Assembly: GCF_902148855.1 (NCBI RefSeq)
Contig: NC_043962.1
Location: forward strand, 34,765,004-34,829,003
From: Sphaeramia orbicularis
Lineage: Eukaryota > Chordata > Actinopteri > Kurtiformes > Apogonidae
DNA length: 64,000 nucleotides
Reading direction: 5' to 3'
In this document: positions 42,801 through 53,369 of the stretch, in pieces
How the letters are laid out: every line of letters starts with the position of its first letter
How positions within the stretch are numbered: the first letter of the stretch is position 1
Notes under the pieces: model-generated
Databases searched by the model: none
What the model saw: only the letters and a program-made list of their open reading frames with translations
What the model was told of the DNA's origin: nothing
Program-made: the position numbers and the translations under genes

Positions 42801-45703
42801 GGATGGTCACTGAGCAGGTGCAGTATTTGATGGTATTCTAAAATCTGCTGTAAATGTCAATGATACAAGCCTCACATAAGAAAATATACTGAATCTACTG
42901 TACTTATAGTTAAAGAGTCTGTTTAAGGAGCGAGGAGTGAATGAAATGGGAACGACTAATGATGGATCAGGAAGCATCTCACAGGCAGACTGGACTCAAA
43001 CACCTAAAGGCATAAAGGTGAGAAGCCAGAGCAAACTGAAACAGAACATTGTAAGAGCTTCACAGCGGTGCAGTCAGAAGACGCTTTGTTTTTCCATTTT
43101 CATTCAGACTGCACTGGACAGAAGGAACTGGCATCAGGGCTCAGGTTTGATGCCAGTGTTTGAAGAGGAGGAGGAGGAGGAGGAGGAGGAGGAGGAGGAG
43201 GAGGAGGAGGACCAGGCAGAAGATAAAGAGAGAGCATGTGCAGAAAAAACACTTGCTGAGGAAAACATCCACAGGCAGGACCACCAGGCTTTTAATACTA
43301 CAGTGAGTAATAAATAAAAAGGACACCAGCGACATGACTAAAACTAAATCCTTAAGCCACCAGACCTCTTAACAAATGTGCATATGCCTATTTGAATTCA
43401 ACACTATTTTATAATGATGTATTAACATCTGCTAAATTAATATCATTAATGGCATAAGCATGGCATAGAAATTGTATTGTGAAATGACTAGAGGCTCCCC
43501 CACATTCATTACATACACAGACACATATGTGCAGACGGCACTAATCCCAGCTTCTGCTTTAATCAAAGAGCACACCATGGGGAGGGGTGTCAGCACTGCC
43601 ATTCTGTGAGAAGCACAGTTCAGCATTAATCTCACATATGACTCGCTCTACTCTGTAAATAATCGGATTTGAAATTGAGGAGTGAAACGTTCAGCTGGAA
43701 CACATCTGACTCCAACCATAAGAGGATGGAAAAGTGTTACAGTATATCACTGCCTTTTAATGACAGCCTGCGACTGTCTGGCATGACATTAGGGAACCAT
43801 TTAGTTTCATTTAGGCATAATGTACCTCACGCAAGAACCTCTCAAACCAACAAATGTGTTCTTAAAAGCACAATATGAGTGATTTAGGAGAACATCCCTG
43901 CATTTTTTCACAATTTTAATTACCTCTCAGGAAGAAGCACAATTTACAAGTGGTCTGCACATGTTGTATCCATCATGTGATTTTTATTTTTTATTTTTTT
44001 TCTGTAGTTTTCTTTAAAAAAAAAGCAAAAAAACAGTATTTTGGGAAAGACCCAACACGCTTCATAACACTGGTCTATAAGTAAAATGCCTTCAGAATAA
44101 AAGTCATGTCTCTGATAAAGAAAAATTACATCAAAAATTGGCTGTAGTTTCCAAGATACGGTCTTGGGTCAAAATGTGAAATTCTGAGAATTAATGAGAG
44201 AATGGCTTTTACTCAAAAGGGATATTTGTGTCAGAGCTACTAGATCTATTTCAAAACAGTCTGCACATTATGATACATTCACTTTACAGGTTCGTTCTGA
44301 TGGAAGATTTATAAATCTATTGTATAAATGTTCATAAACCAATATATATGTGTAATAACAGTATCATATACATTGGAAACATCAGCTAATCAGTACTTTT
44401 GTCATTTGTTTTCCAATTTGTCTTATCAAAAAATAAGGTAATTTCTAAAACAGACCAGTTGGGTTTTGCTTACATACTGTTTGACACAACTAAGACCACA
44501 GTTGTGAGTTATGATGACTGAATCTAACGTGGTACACTCCCACTAAAAACATTGCTTAGGAAAGTAGGAGAAACTGCAGATGATTCCAAACATTTCTTTC
44601 ATGAGGCTCAGTGTGAGAAAACATGTAAATATATGACTTGAATTTCCCTCGGGACTTGAATTTACCTAGGGATCAATAAAGTATCTATCTATCTATATCT
44701 TGTAAATATATGTTTTTATATAATATAAGCCTTTCAATCCTTCAAAAATTAATACATTGTTGTCCGTAAAGTTAGAATAAAACATTTTCACCTCTTTTCA
44801 TGAAGTGATTGTGACAATGTGATTTATTCTTGATAAAGTGTAGCTGTGACTCAGTATGTAAGCATTACAGCTGGTCAAAGGTGACAACTGATGTGTGTAA
44901 ATAGGAATAAAAAGAGGAATGTGTCTGAAAGCAAAAATATTTAAATTCTATGGGCAACAGTATAAATATATGCAAAAAAATATTTTAAAGGAAAGGAAAG
45001 GACACTTGACACATTGCAAGGTGTCCAATATAAGGATGATGTATATGATCTGAAACCATTTTGTCTTCTGCCAGACGTCATCGATGAGTGTGGAAGTCAA
45101 CAAACTGATGCCAAAAAATGAGAATCTGCTTCCAGGTGAATGTGTGCGTGAGTTAATGTACTGTAGATGTGTTTGTAGTGGTTGGAATTGTGTTTATAGT
45201 TTCCATCCATCAGAATGACAGAGATCTCATTTTCATCTCAAAGAGGGACACATTATTTGTCTAATTAATAAAAGCTAGCATGACTACATTGGCTTTTTAA
45301 CAAAAAAAACAAGCTTTTCTGTCAGCACTGTTATTTTACACGGCCTGATTTGGACTGACAAACTCTCCTTTTTGTTTCACCTTTGCAGAGTATGAACAAA
45401 ATATGATTATAATTCTTTGATAATTACTCCCATTCCTTCTCTCTCTCTCTCTCTCTCTCTCGCTCTCTTTTTTTTTTTTTTTTTTCAGATTCAGCCATGT
45501 TAAATATCAAACAACCAATCCAGGACCCTCTCACTGCTGTTGAAGATACATTCTCTGATGTTGTAAAGTCAAGCCTTTCCAACTGTTTAGACCTGCAGAG
45601 TGACCTGCAGAAGGAGCCACCTTTGTTTTATCCTGATGGAATATTTCTGGCTGAGTTTGTGAATATATGTAGCCTCGATGAAGATGAAGATCAGGATAAA
45701 TGA
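35206..45703 (+). CDS. Large coiled-coil protein of unknown identity (923 aa)
   Basis: Twenty-three exons: 35206-35292, 35376-35440, 35547-35832, 35963-36057, 36141-36267, 36390-36515, 36641-36766, 36940-37044, 37163-37225, 38633-38862, 38956-39220, 39295-39359, 39457-39520, 39636-39735, 39854-39896, 39995-40082, 40947-41022, 41114-41196, 42719-42817, 42910-43017, 43108-43302, 45075-45135, 45489-45703 (TGA). They sum to 2772 nt in one frame. The start may instead be the ATG at 35248 (MDMDMWDTKSHFTAQ, 909 aa). The N-terminus is Ser/Pro-rich (GLRRWQSLSHLPPRVTPRSF). From about residue 110 to 600 it is almost unbroken heptad coiled coil rich in Glu, Lys, Gln and Leu (QLQLERTDQSSEVNDQLTCE; WTEKWQRVALTLQSTQAELE). 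After that come acidic low-complexity sequence with a ~16-Glu run and an acidic end (CSLDEDEDQDK). No enzyme domain or membrane segment. Probably a structural or centrosome/cytoskeleton-type scaffold, but I cannot name the orthologue. Confidence 0.8.
36793..36873. repeat. (ATT)n microsatellite
   Basis: About 27 tandem ATT units in an intron of the coiled-coil gene, just 26 bases past the donor at 36767. The length makes it likely to be polymorphic. Confidence 0.95.
37444..37965 (-). mobile_element. piggyBac-like MITE, well-preserved copy
   Basis: A 522-bp element bounded by TTAA at both ends. Terminal inverted repeats are TTAACCCATAAAGACCC on the left and GGGTCTTTATGGGTTAA on the right, 17 of 17 matching. 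TTAA targets with ends starting CCC are the mark of piggyBac-type elements. There is no transposase. It is in reverse orientation relative to the copy at 50544. Confidence 0.85.
41795..42289 (+). mobile_element. piggyBac-like MITE, diverged copy
   Basis: In an intron of the coiled-coil gene. It begins TTAACCCTTAAATACC, carries CTAATCCTATCAATACATTA and AGCATCAGATGTGAG, and ends near GGTCTTTAA. It is clearly the same family as 37444 and 50544 but older, with a shortened right end. Confidence 0.7.
43160..43212 (+). repeat. (GAG)n coding repeat giving poly-glutamate
   Basis: A nearly pure GAG/GAA tandem run inside exon 21 of the coiled-coil gene encodes about 16-17 consecutive glutamates. Because it is a pure trinucleotide repeat, its length probably varies without breaking the frame. 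Confidence 0.9.
44635..44700 (+). repeat. Retroposon 3' tail ending in (TATC)n
   Basis: GAATTTACCTAGGGATCAAT leads into AATAAAGTATCTATCTATC, the common 3' end of fish non-LTR retroposons. The preceding GACTTGAATTTCCCTCGG is a partial duplicate of the same motif. Confidence 0.65.
44755..44962 (-). mobile_element. Tc1/mariner-like MITE, family B, copy 2
   Basis: Reverse-orientation partner of 21021-21228. It starts with a TA followed by GTCCGTAAAGTTAGAATAAA and ends GGCAACAGTA. Shared inner blocks include GTGACAATGTGATTTATTCT and AGGAATAAAAAGAGGAATGT. It is in the last long intron of the coiled-coil gene. Confidence 0.7.
45438..45486 (+). repeat. (CT)n plus poly(T) at the acceptor of the last coiled-coil exon
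   Basis: About 12 CT units then some 20 T residues run directly into the CAG acceptor at 45486-45488. It doubles as an unusually long polypyrimidine tract. Confidence 0.85.
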
Positions 45704-46535
45704 CTACGCTCTTCTACTATATACAAGTCTAATCATGCAAAGGCAGGTCCTTGCAATGCAATATTTTTAGCTTGTATGGATAAAAAAACAAGTATTAATA
45801 TACATTAAACATAGTAACTAAATAACCTCAACCATTTTAAAGATGAAGAGGAAATTTTTATAATCACACAGAAAATAACAATAATAGTGAGATGAAAATA
45901 TGCAATTTTAATATTTTTATCACACACAACTGTGTTGATAAAAGTTTTCAAGGTACCTCAAGAAAAAGTGTGTTTTATTTATATGACATGATATGATTAT
46001 TCACATCATTGTTTACATTCAGGAAATGCTACAGAGAATTTAACCTTAGCTACGGAGGAATTGCTTCAGAAAATAATTTACATGTTATATATTAGACATG
46101 AAATGAATGTAGTCAAATGGACTGAATATTGAAATGTGTATTTCTGGATAGTGTTCATAATACTCTGTTCAATTATACTTATGTGTTTCTTCAGTTTCAG
46201 TAGGAATAAGACTAAATGTTTAATAGTAATCAATCAAAAAATTAACTTAAAACTTAAACATTTGATTAAAAACATATTTTCTGGTATAAGTTTACAGTCT
46301 GTAAACAAGTTGTTCCAAAAGTCATGCGGAAAAGTGCAGTTCCACTTTTTCTGTAGGAGAAAATTTACACTTCATCTCTGAAATAAGGCTATTGTAATCT
46401 TTTATTGCTGAAATGCAGTGTCAGTCATTTGATATGCAAAGCTGAATAGCAGCTGTGTGCATTTGATGACCTCGAACCATTTATTTTGGATGCAGAGTAA
46501 GACCGACTGAGTTTCTTACACTGTATGTTTGAGGT
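45704..46535. other. Convergent 3' flanks of the coiled-coil and synaptotagmin-like genes
   Basis: The 832 bases between two opposed stop codons are AT-rich, without a credible gene. They should contain both 3' UTRs. Confidence 0.5.
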
Positions 46536-49377
46536 CTATAGAGGTTCAGGTCGCACCGTGTGCCAGCGTGCCTGTTCCACCTGCAGACTGCACATATCCC
46601 TCCAGTGGGCACGCCCGGCATCTGCAGCATCAGCTCCGATAAAGACTCTACCAAGAAGTTTGTCTTTAGAGAGCACCTGATTCTGCAACACAGGAAAGCA
46701 GAAGGAATGCGGATTTATACCTTAAACATCACAGAGTAGTTGTGGTGTATTATCTAAATGTTGCCATTCATGTGTGTTTCCTTGAAGTGTGATCTTCAAA
46801 AATGATCTTACCTGCATGATTATAAACTCCAGCATGAGAGGCAGCTGGTTGATGTCTCCTGGTGGCAGGTCAAAGAGGAAAGGCGTATTCCACACAGTTG
46901 AAGACCCTCCTGTAGTTTCTCTGCTGCTGATTATAACTCCCTCATGGTGTAGATTAATCACCACCTGATAATCTACACAGAGCAAATGTATAAATGTGTT
47001 GAGAAATCTACAGTTGAAACAATAAAATAAGATTCAATCAGACACTGAAAACAAGTACATCTCTTTTTTTTTTTTTTTTTTTCTTTTTTTACATCAGTAT
47101 AATTATAAGTGACATTATGTGGCAGAGTAACAGTACAAGATGTTGTTTCTCTATCTATCATAGTTCATTTTGATCCTCTCTGTGTTGTCTAAATATTTGC
47201 CAACTAATATAAAAGAGCAAAGATAATCCCAGTCTGGTTTGTGTGACCTACTGTGTATGAAACAGATATCATAACATCTAAAGGCTTTTCATACATTTGT
47301 GTTCATCTGCAATAAAAAGAAAAATAATGCTGATGCAGGCTAATGCAAACAAAGATTAGATCTGTCAGAACTAGATCCAGAGGAGATTGAAACATTTTCC
47401 TGAGGATTGTGAATAGTGAAGGATTAAACCACAATGTCATTAAAAAGGGATGATCTCCTGCTGCATTCGGGTCCTGTAAGACATCATTTAATCCCCCTAA
47501 ACATTAAAAGCAAACATAGGGAATTACTTTACCTCTGCCTCTGAAAGGCAAAAGTTCTGCCCACACAGCTGTCAACCATAATTTTTCTGTATGTACAATA
47601 TCTGCAAGGAATTCCATTATGATTTTCCGTCGCATTTTAAGTTGCGTTGTATGTTGTATCTACAGAAAACAACAAACAGTGGTTTTACCTGGTATTGCAG
47701 ATGTGCTAATGAGGCTGTCTAAGTTATCTGCTCTGAGAACCGTGGCTTTGATGCAGTGGCTGAGAGTCTGGTACTGGAGGAGAATGAAGATCTGTGGAGG
47801 ACAGCTAAGCCCCTTACGTGTCACTGTATCCAGGGGGCTCAGACTCTGCGGTCAAAGTGCAAAAGTTCAGAGAGTAGAGACAGTAACTACAATCAGAAGG
47901 CACCATAGATTGAAGTGTACTGAACAATGAACATGGACAAATCTCATGCAAAAAATCAAGACAGCAAAACAAATGTCACACAAACAATATTAATGCTGTT
48001 CCTTACCTTTTAATCCGGCAGTTTTAAATTGTAACATCAAAACTAGAATGTGAATGCAGTTACCTCCTTTTGTTTCCACTTGGTTTGGTTTAGCTCCTTT
48101 GTGAAATAAAACAGGTGGTTTGTTTTCCAGTCTCTTTCACCACATTCAGCCTCTAGTTCCCCCAGAGTGGTACCTCTCAAACTGGGCTGTTCCCGAGTGT
48201 AAACAGCTATTCTTAGGACGCACTTTTGGAGCTCCTTCACAGAGCTCACCTTCAGGAGGAGCTCCAGGCTGGGGGTTTTGGGGCTGAGGTGGCTGCAGAT
48301 GGAGGCTTGTGTGGGGCAGGGGTACAGAGGAGGCAGGCTGCCCAGTACTGACACCTCCTCCAGCTTATGGTTGGTCCCAGTGATGCTGAGGATTGTGACT
48401 GCCAGTGTTTTCTGCTCTGTAGAAAAGGCCATAGTGAAATGGAGGCATGGTTTTGGTGATACTGGTTGATGGCTCGAGCTGGAGCCGTAGTTCAATGGAA
48501 CCAGTGGAATCGGTTCTTCAGGCATTGAAGGAAAGACAGCACTGGGGCTTGTGAGTCTGCTGTGTTCATTGTAAGATATGCTATCCCCACTCACAGTGCA
48601 CCGTCTCTGTATGGCCCTACATGTTTTGGCCAAAAGTCCTAGTCTGGGGAAAATCGGCAAGGAAACATGACTGGGATCTATGGGTTTGTAATTGGCTGAC
48701 GATACTTGTGGTGTGCTGAGGCGCCGTAGGGAAAAACAGGACTTTTGTTGCTCCTTCCACTGAGAGGTGGTACAAGCTCGATTAGATATAGACAGAGAAG
48801 TAAATTCACCCTCAGAGACAGCAGGGCTTGAGAACGTGGAGGGGTAGTCCAGCACATCTCCATCCAGCTCCTCGTATTGGTGCCTGGAAGTGGTTGTAGC
48901 CGCTGACGGAGGGGGGCTCTGTGCACATGTGACAGGTTCAGCAGGAGATGGAGCTGATGCCACAGGTTCTTTGTCATTTGATGCATAGATCTGGCTTTTC
49001 CTCCAGCATATAAAACATCCGAAGATCAAAGACAAACAGAAGGTTATCAGTCCAACCAAAAGCAGAACTTGGAGATGAACTGTAGGCACATGACAGAATA
49101 ATAAGACCAGTCAGATGATGGGGATCACTCAATAACTGATGTACTTCATCCTCCAGATTACATGACTGAGTGCATGAACTATTTTACCATAACTTCCCTG
49201 TGCATTGCATTAAAATAAGCAAAAGATCTTACCTTCTAATTGTTTGGTGAAAAGGACTTGTATGAGGAGCCAGAAGAAGAGTATGACCATGATGCCCTCG
49301 ATCATACCCTTACAGCAGAACAAAAGCACAGACTGCCAGAGAGGCTGACCTGGGTACTCCTCGTCGTGGTAAGGCAT
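46536..49377 (-). CDS. Synaptotagmin-like double-C2 membrane protein (541 aa)
   Basis: Five exons in transcript order: 49377-49233, 49079-48064, 47845-47689, 46972-46812, 46682-46536 (TAG). They sum to 1626 nt in one frame. It starts MPYHDEEYPGQPLWQSVLLF and has two hydrophobic segments: GMIEGIMVILFFWLLIQVLF (~24-43) and LQVLLLVGLITFCLSLIFGC (~51-70), followed by the basic stop WRK. A long Ser/Pro linker leads to a C2A-like domain (~225-385) and a C2B-like domain (~400-541). C2B has CIKATVLRADNLDSLI, LLGRVFIGADAADAGRAHWR and the synaptotagmin WHxL-type end (ARWHTVRPEPL). The usual five Ca2+-binding aspartates are mostly absent, so binding to membrane or partners is probably Ca2+-independent. 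Likely in vesicle or membrane trafficking. The exact family member is not recognised. The ATG of the second exon is not the true start. Confidence 0.82.
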
Positions 49378-50543
49378 GGTGCCAACAGCGTGCTGTAGGT
49401 TTATCTGAGACTATAAAACATCCAAAAACAGAAGTACAGATATCCCAGTGAAAGAGTTTTTGCTTGACTGGTGAAAACGCATTATGGTTTTCAGTCCTGG
49501 TTATATTTCCCCATGTTTTTGTTGCTTCTGAGCATCACAGTCATAGGTAAGGAGTCCAGAAGGCACCAAAACATCTCTGTCAGATCCCGTTAGGACATCC
49601 TCGATCTAAAATAACAAATTTTAGGTTGAACCAAACCTGTTCACATATTCCATGAAAATGATTTCTCATGTAGGATGCACGTCCTTCCAAATGTTCTTCA
49701 GCTGCTGCAGGTTTCTCCTGGTGCAACAAAGTTACAATAATTTTTGTTTCTGCCTCTCCAGACAAAATAGTTTACTGTGGTTTCATCCCACGACAGCAAT
49801 CTCTGCAAAGTGACTTGACTGATATTATTACTCACTGACGGGTTAGGGATGTGGGCGGAGATATCATCTCATAATACCTCTCATTGTGCCTGTAACGTCT
49901 TTCTTCTGCAGTTCCAGATGCCAATCCAGCAGTGTCACTATAGAATAACCATCAAAGTAACAGTAAATCCTGCAGCCCATCCCCCGCCCACCATGCTGAG
50001 CACCAAGCTCTTATCTCCATTAGTAAAACGACTGTCATAGGTCAAGGAATTAACTCCCAGTGCAAACTCTTTGTCTTTTCTATCCCACATGTGCAATTTC
50101 TAGGTTTTAATTTGATAAACTTTTTGTGATGATAAGTATACCGTGAAAAAATGCACAAGTTTTACTGTCATCAGTCAATCAGGAATCAGGCACAAGAGCT
50201 AAAAGGAAACATTAGTTGGATTAATTCTTGCAAAATAAATAAATCTGCCCAATAGCTAACTACTTTAAGTACATAGGCAAAAAAAAAGTACTGCAAATTT
50301 GCACTTTTATGGATGTACAGCACTTCCTAACTGCAGTGATCCACATACCTTAGGTGAAGAACAATGACCTGTTAGCTATAAAATTGTTTCTTATTAGACA
50401 GTGAAATCGCAATTGTTTGATTAATGTAATACATTGCATCACTTAATTAATCATTATATACAGTGTCTTCATCTTAGAAATATTCTAATCTCTCTGTGAG
50501 TAGATCGGCAGAATTTGCATACCTTAGATATTAAGTTTTATTT
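49378..50543. other. Upstream region of the synaptotagmin-like gene
   Basis: Holds the 5' UTR and promoter of the minus-strand gene. There may be a further non-coding exon near 49440-49800, but splice signals were not decisive. No other gene or recognisable repeat is seen. Confidence 0.4.
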
Positions 50544-51087
50544 TTAACCCATAAAGACCCAAACATCCACCAGTGACCAAAATCATTCACTGATTGAAAG
50601 TGTTTAATACCTGCTGATCCATTAATCCTATCAATGCATGTAAATAGCTGGTGTAAAATGTGGTTTGTTGTCTTTTCATGGTCATCAGATATGACCCATT
50701 AGGACATTCAGAGACCCCATAGTGAAACACTGTCATCTTCTACAACATTGATTCAACAGTAAAGCACATAAGGTTGGATCAATGACAGTGGATGGAGAAA
50801 TTTGTTTTTACATTCAGTTATTGATATATTTGCTGAAAAAGTAACTTTTTCTTCAGTTTTCTCTGTTTCTGATATAATAACCCTCAACCTTAATCTGAAT
50901 TTTTATGAACATCTACAGGATCACCTAATTAAATATAGGAAAATACATGATTATCACTGAAAAAAATGCAAAATACAGAGGACAATATTATAATAAATGG
51001 AGATTAATCACTTAAGAAGAGCTAAATATAGAGAAAAAAGCTGTTTTAGAACTGACACAAAAGTAGCACTGGGTCTTTATGGGTTAA
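50544..51087 (+). mobile_element. piggyBac-like MITE, best-preserved copy
   Basis: A 544-bp element with TTAA at both ends and inverted ends TTAACCCATAAAGACCC and GGGTCTTTATGGGTTAA. The interior includes CATCAGATATGACCCATTAG and ACAACATTGATTCAACAGTA, shared with the other four copies in this window. It has no coding frame. Confidence 0.87.
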
Positions 51088-51212
51088 TTAATGAGATCAA
51101 CAATGTGAACATACAGAGATGGGTTAATTTTGTTAATTTAAAGAGTGAAGAAACAAGGAATAAACTCACCTTGCTTTGCATGCATCCCAGTATTACTGGC
51201 AAAACCTATTGT

Positions 51213-51320
51213 TGATAAGATAAGATAAGATAAGATAAGATAAGATAAGATAAGATAAGATAAGATAAGATAAGATAAGATATGTCTTTATTTGTCCCAC
51301 AAGGGGAAATTCCAGAATAA
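51213..51320 (-). repeat. Retroposon tail with expanded (TATCT)n microsatellite
   Basis: On the minus strand GGAATTTCCCCTTGTGGGAC leads to AAATAAAGACATATC. It then runs into about 13 units of a pentamer (TATCT class) occupying 51213-51282. This is a 5'-truncated fish retroposon whose 3' simple repeat has expanded. Confidence 0.75.
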
Positions 51321-52500
51321 TAATGTGGAAACCACTGATAATTGTGGTAGTAGAAAAGTTTTTTTATTATTGGACATATGTACTCTCGTTAAATAAGATT
51401 TGTGTGAATTTAAATAACACCAGTGAAAGAATATTGCCATTATTAGAATTAAATCTGACTGATTCCCTTCATCCTGAAAAAAGTTCTTCATGAAGAACAA
51501 ACCATCACAATTCAATAAGATCCATTTGACCCTTGTCTGTTAACTAAGAAACAACTCTTAGTGGACACTCCTTGTGTAGTCAACTGGCTTTTAATACTTT
51601 TCACCTTTCATCTTGTTTCCATCATTACTTTCCCACTGCAGCCTTTGTTTTTATATCCGCGCTGTGGATAATCTGGTAACCTGAGAAAGATAACAAAAGC
51701 ATCATTTGAATGAAATCTTGATGCAAATATAGTCATTATAAGAGATCCACTGAGTGGGAAACTAAGTTCTCATATATGTTTATTGCATTGTTTGACTTAA
51801 AGTATATTGCCAAAATAGAAAATGCTGACATTAACTTGATCTTAGGCTCTGAGACTGACTTCATCACTATAGGATGAGATCCCGTCAGTTATCTGAGAAA
51901 ATAGATGATCAGAACAATACTTGTAAAAATGACCTGATGAAGAGAGTTACACTGTGTGGTCAAAACAGACAACTAAAATAATAATTTGCCTGTAAAAGGG
52001 AGGCCTCACAAGTGGGTTGAAGCATGTAATCAGAGTAATTATATGATACTGAGGAATATTAATAAACTCAACTCTATTGTTCACTAAATCTAAGAACTAA
52101 GTGACTGTGATGATATCAAATAACAGCAGTAAAAATGTATCCAGTAACACAAGGCTATGCTAAATGTCCATGTAAATTGCTATGATCTGTGTTTTGCAAC
52201 TTGATTTATTTTCTATTTTGGGATCAGACAAATCAATAGTTGACTGACATCTCTTCCAAGCTCATTCCTACTTACTTAACACTTACTTAATACTATATAT
52301 ACAGGAATTGATTTTGACCAGATACACACACAGTACACATCAGTGAGGTCGTGGACTCTTAGACACATTGATACCCTTTAACAGTAGACTCTTACACCAT
52401 AAAGTTCCACTATTCATCTTTCTGGTTCAAGTGCAGTTGTTTTCAGTGTACATTTTTCTTCTGGTCTGTAAACAGTAAATGTAAGCATGTGTAGATTATT
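51321..52500. other. Intergenic stretch without recognised features
   Basis: AT-rich DNA between the synaptotagmin-like gene and arid3b. I see no coding exon, RNA gene or clear element. Confidence 0.4.
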
Positions 52501-52513
52501 ATTACTACTACTA

Positions 52514-52529
52514 CCCCCCCCCCCCCCCG
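52514..52529. repeat. Poly(C) run
   Basis: About 16 consecutive C residues, the longest G/C homopolymer in the window, at the left edge of the next repeat. Confidence 0.9.
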
Positions 52530-53090
52530 AAAGGGAGGCAAGGGGAATTGTGTTTGGTTTGGTTTGTTTGTTAACACTGTAGCAGAAAAACTATCGGTTG
52601 AATTCATACCAAATTTGCTTTATATATTCCCAGTGACCGAGAATAGATCTCATTACATTTTGGGAAAAGTAGGTCAAAGTTCAATTTTTTACTTATTTAT
52701 TTTTTTTATGAATTTTTCCAATCTTATTTTTCCCCATTTGCTTATAATGGGTGGCGTTTCAAATGTCTGTAGCAGCAAAACTGTTGGCTGAATTCAAACC
52801 AAATTGGGTTTATAGATTATCAGTGATCAAAAATAGATCTGATTATATTTTGGGAAAAGCAGGTCAAAGTTTAATTTTTTTTCCCATTTACTTATAATGG
52901 GTGAGATTTCACATGTTGATAAAAACATCAATTTTGTGTTAATTTACTTCAAACTTGGCACATTTATAGAGGCAATTGATATACTGACATCAGCACATGC
53001 ATAGACATGATGACATCAGCGGGATTGATGCCAAAATAAGATACACTACGTGCGAGGGGCGGGGTTTGTTGTGCCTGGCACCACTTGTTT
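52530..53090 (+). repeat. Interspersed repeat with an internal tandem duplication
   Basis: Two copies of a related unit lie head to tail: 52577-52766 and 52767-~52916. Both contain CTGTAGCAG, AATAGATCT, ATTTTGGGAAAAG, AGGTCAAAGTT and TTATAATGGGTG. The first unit carries an extra T-rich insertion. GACATCAGCACATGCATAGA and GGGGCGGGGTTTGT follow on the right. The class is not known and there is no coding frame. Confidence 0.6.
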
Positions 53091-53369
53091 TAGATTATTT
53101 TTTACATATTTAATATTATTATTATTAGTATTATTATATATTTTTTACTTTACTGTCACTTTTTGGTCACCCAATATTCTAAACGCTGCTGAGATGCTGC
53201 AGGGTCAGTAGTTTTATCTTCTCTTAGAATGGGTGGGCATGTGTGCTAACAGTCCTTTAGTGTTTGCTGGTTTTTGCTTGTATTTTCCTTATGCCATCCC
53301 ATACCATGAAAGCATCTCCTATGAAAACACTTAATAAAAAGCAACACCATGAGATGCATTACGTTCAAG

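Noticed and set aside
48043-49089. Taking the ATG at 49089 as the start of the synaptotagmin-like protein
   Set aside because: That ATG lies in the intron just ahead of the acceptor. A good upstream exon (49233-49377) with donor and start codon joins in frame at 49079.
51213-51282. Possible CRISPR-like or spaced repeat array
   Set aside because: Uninterrupted pentamer repeat without spacers, in a vertebrate genome.
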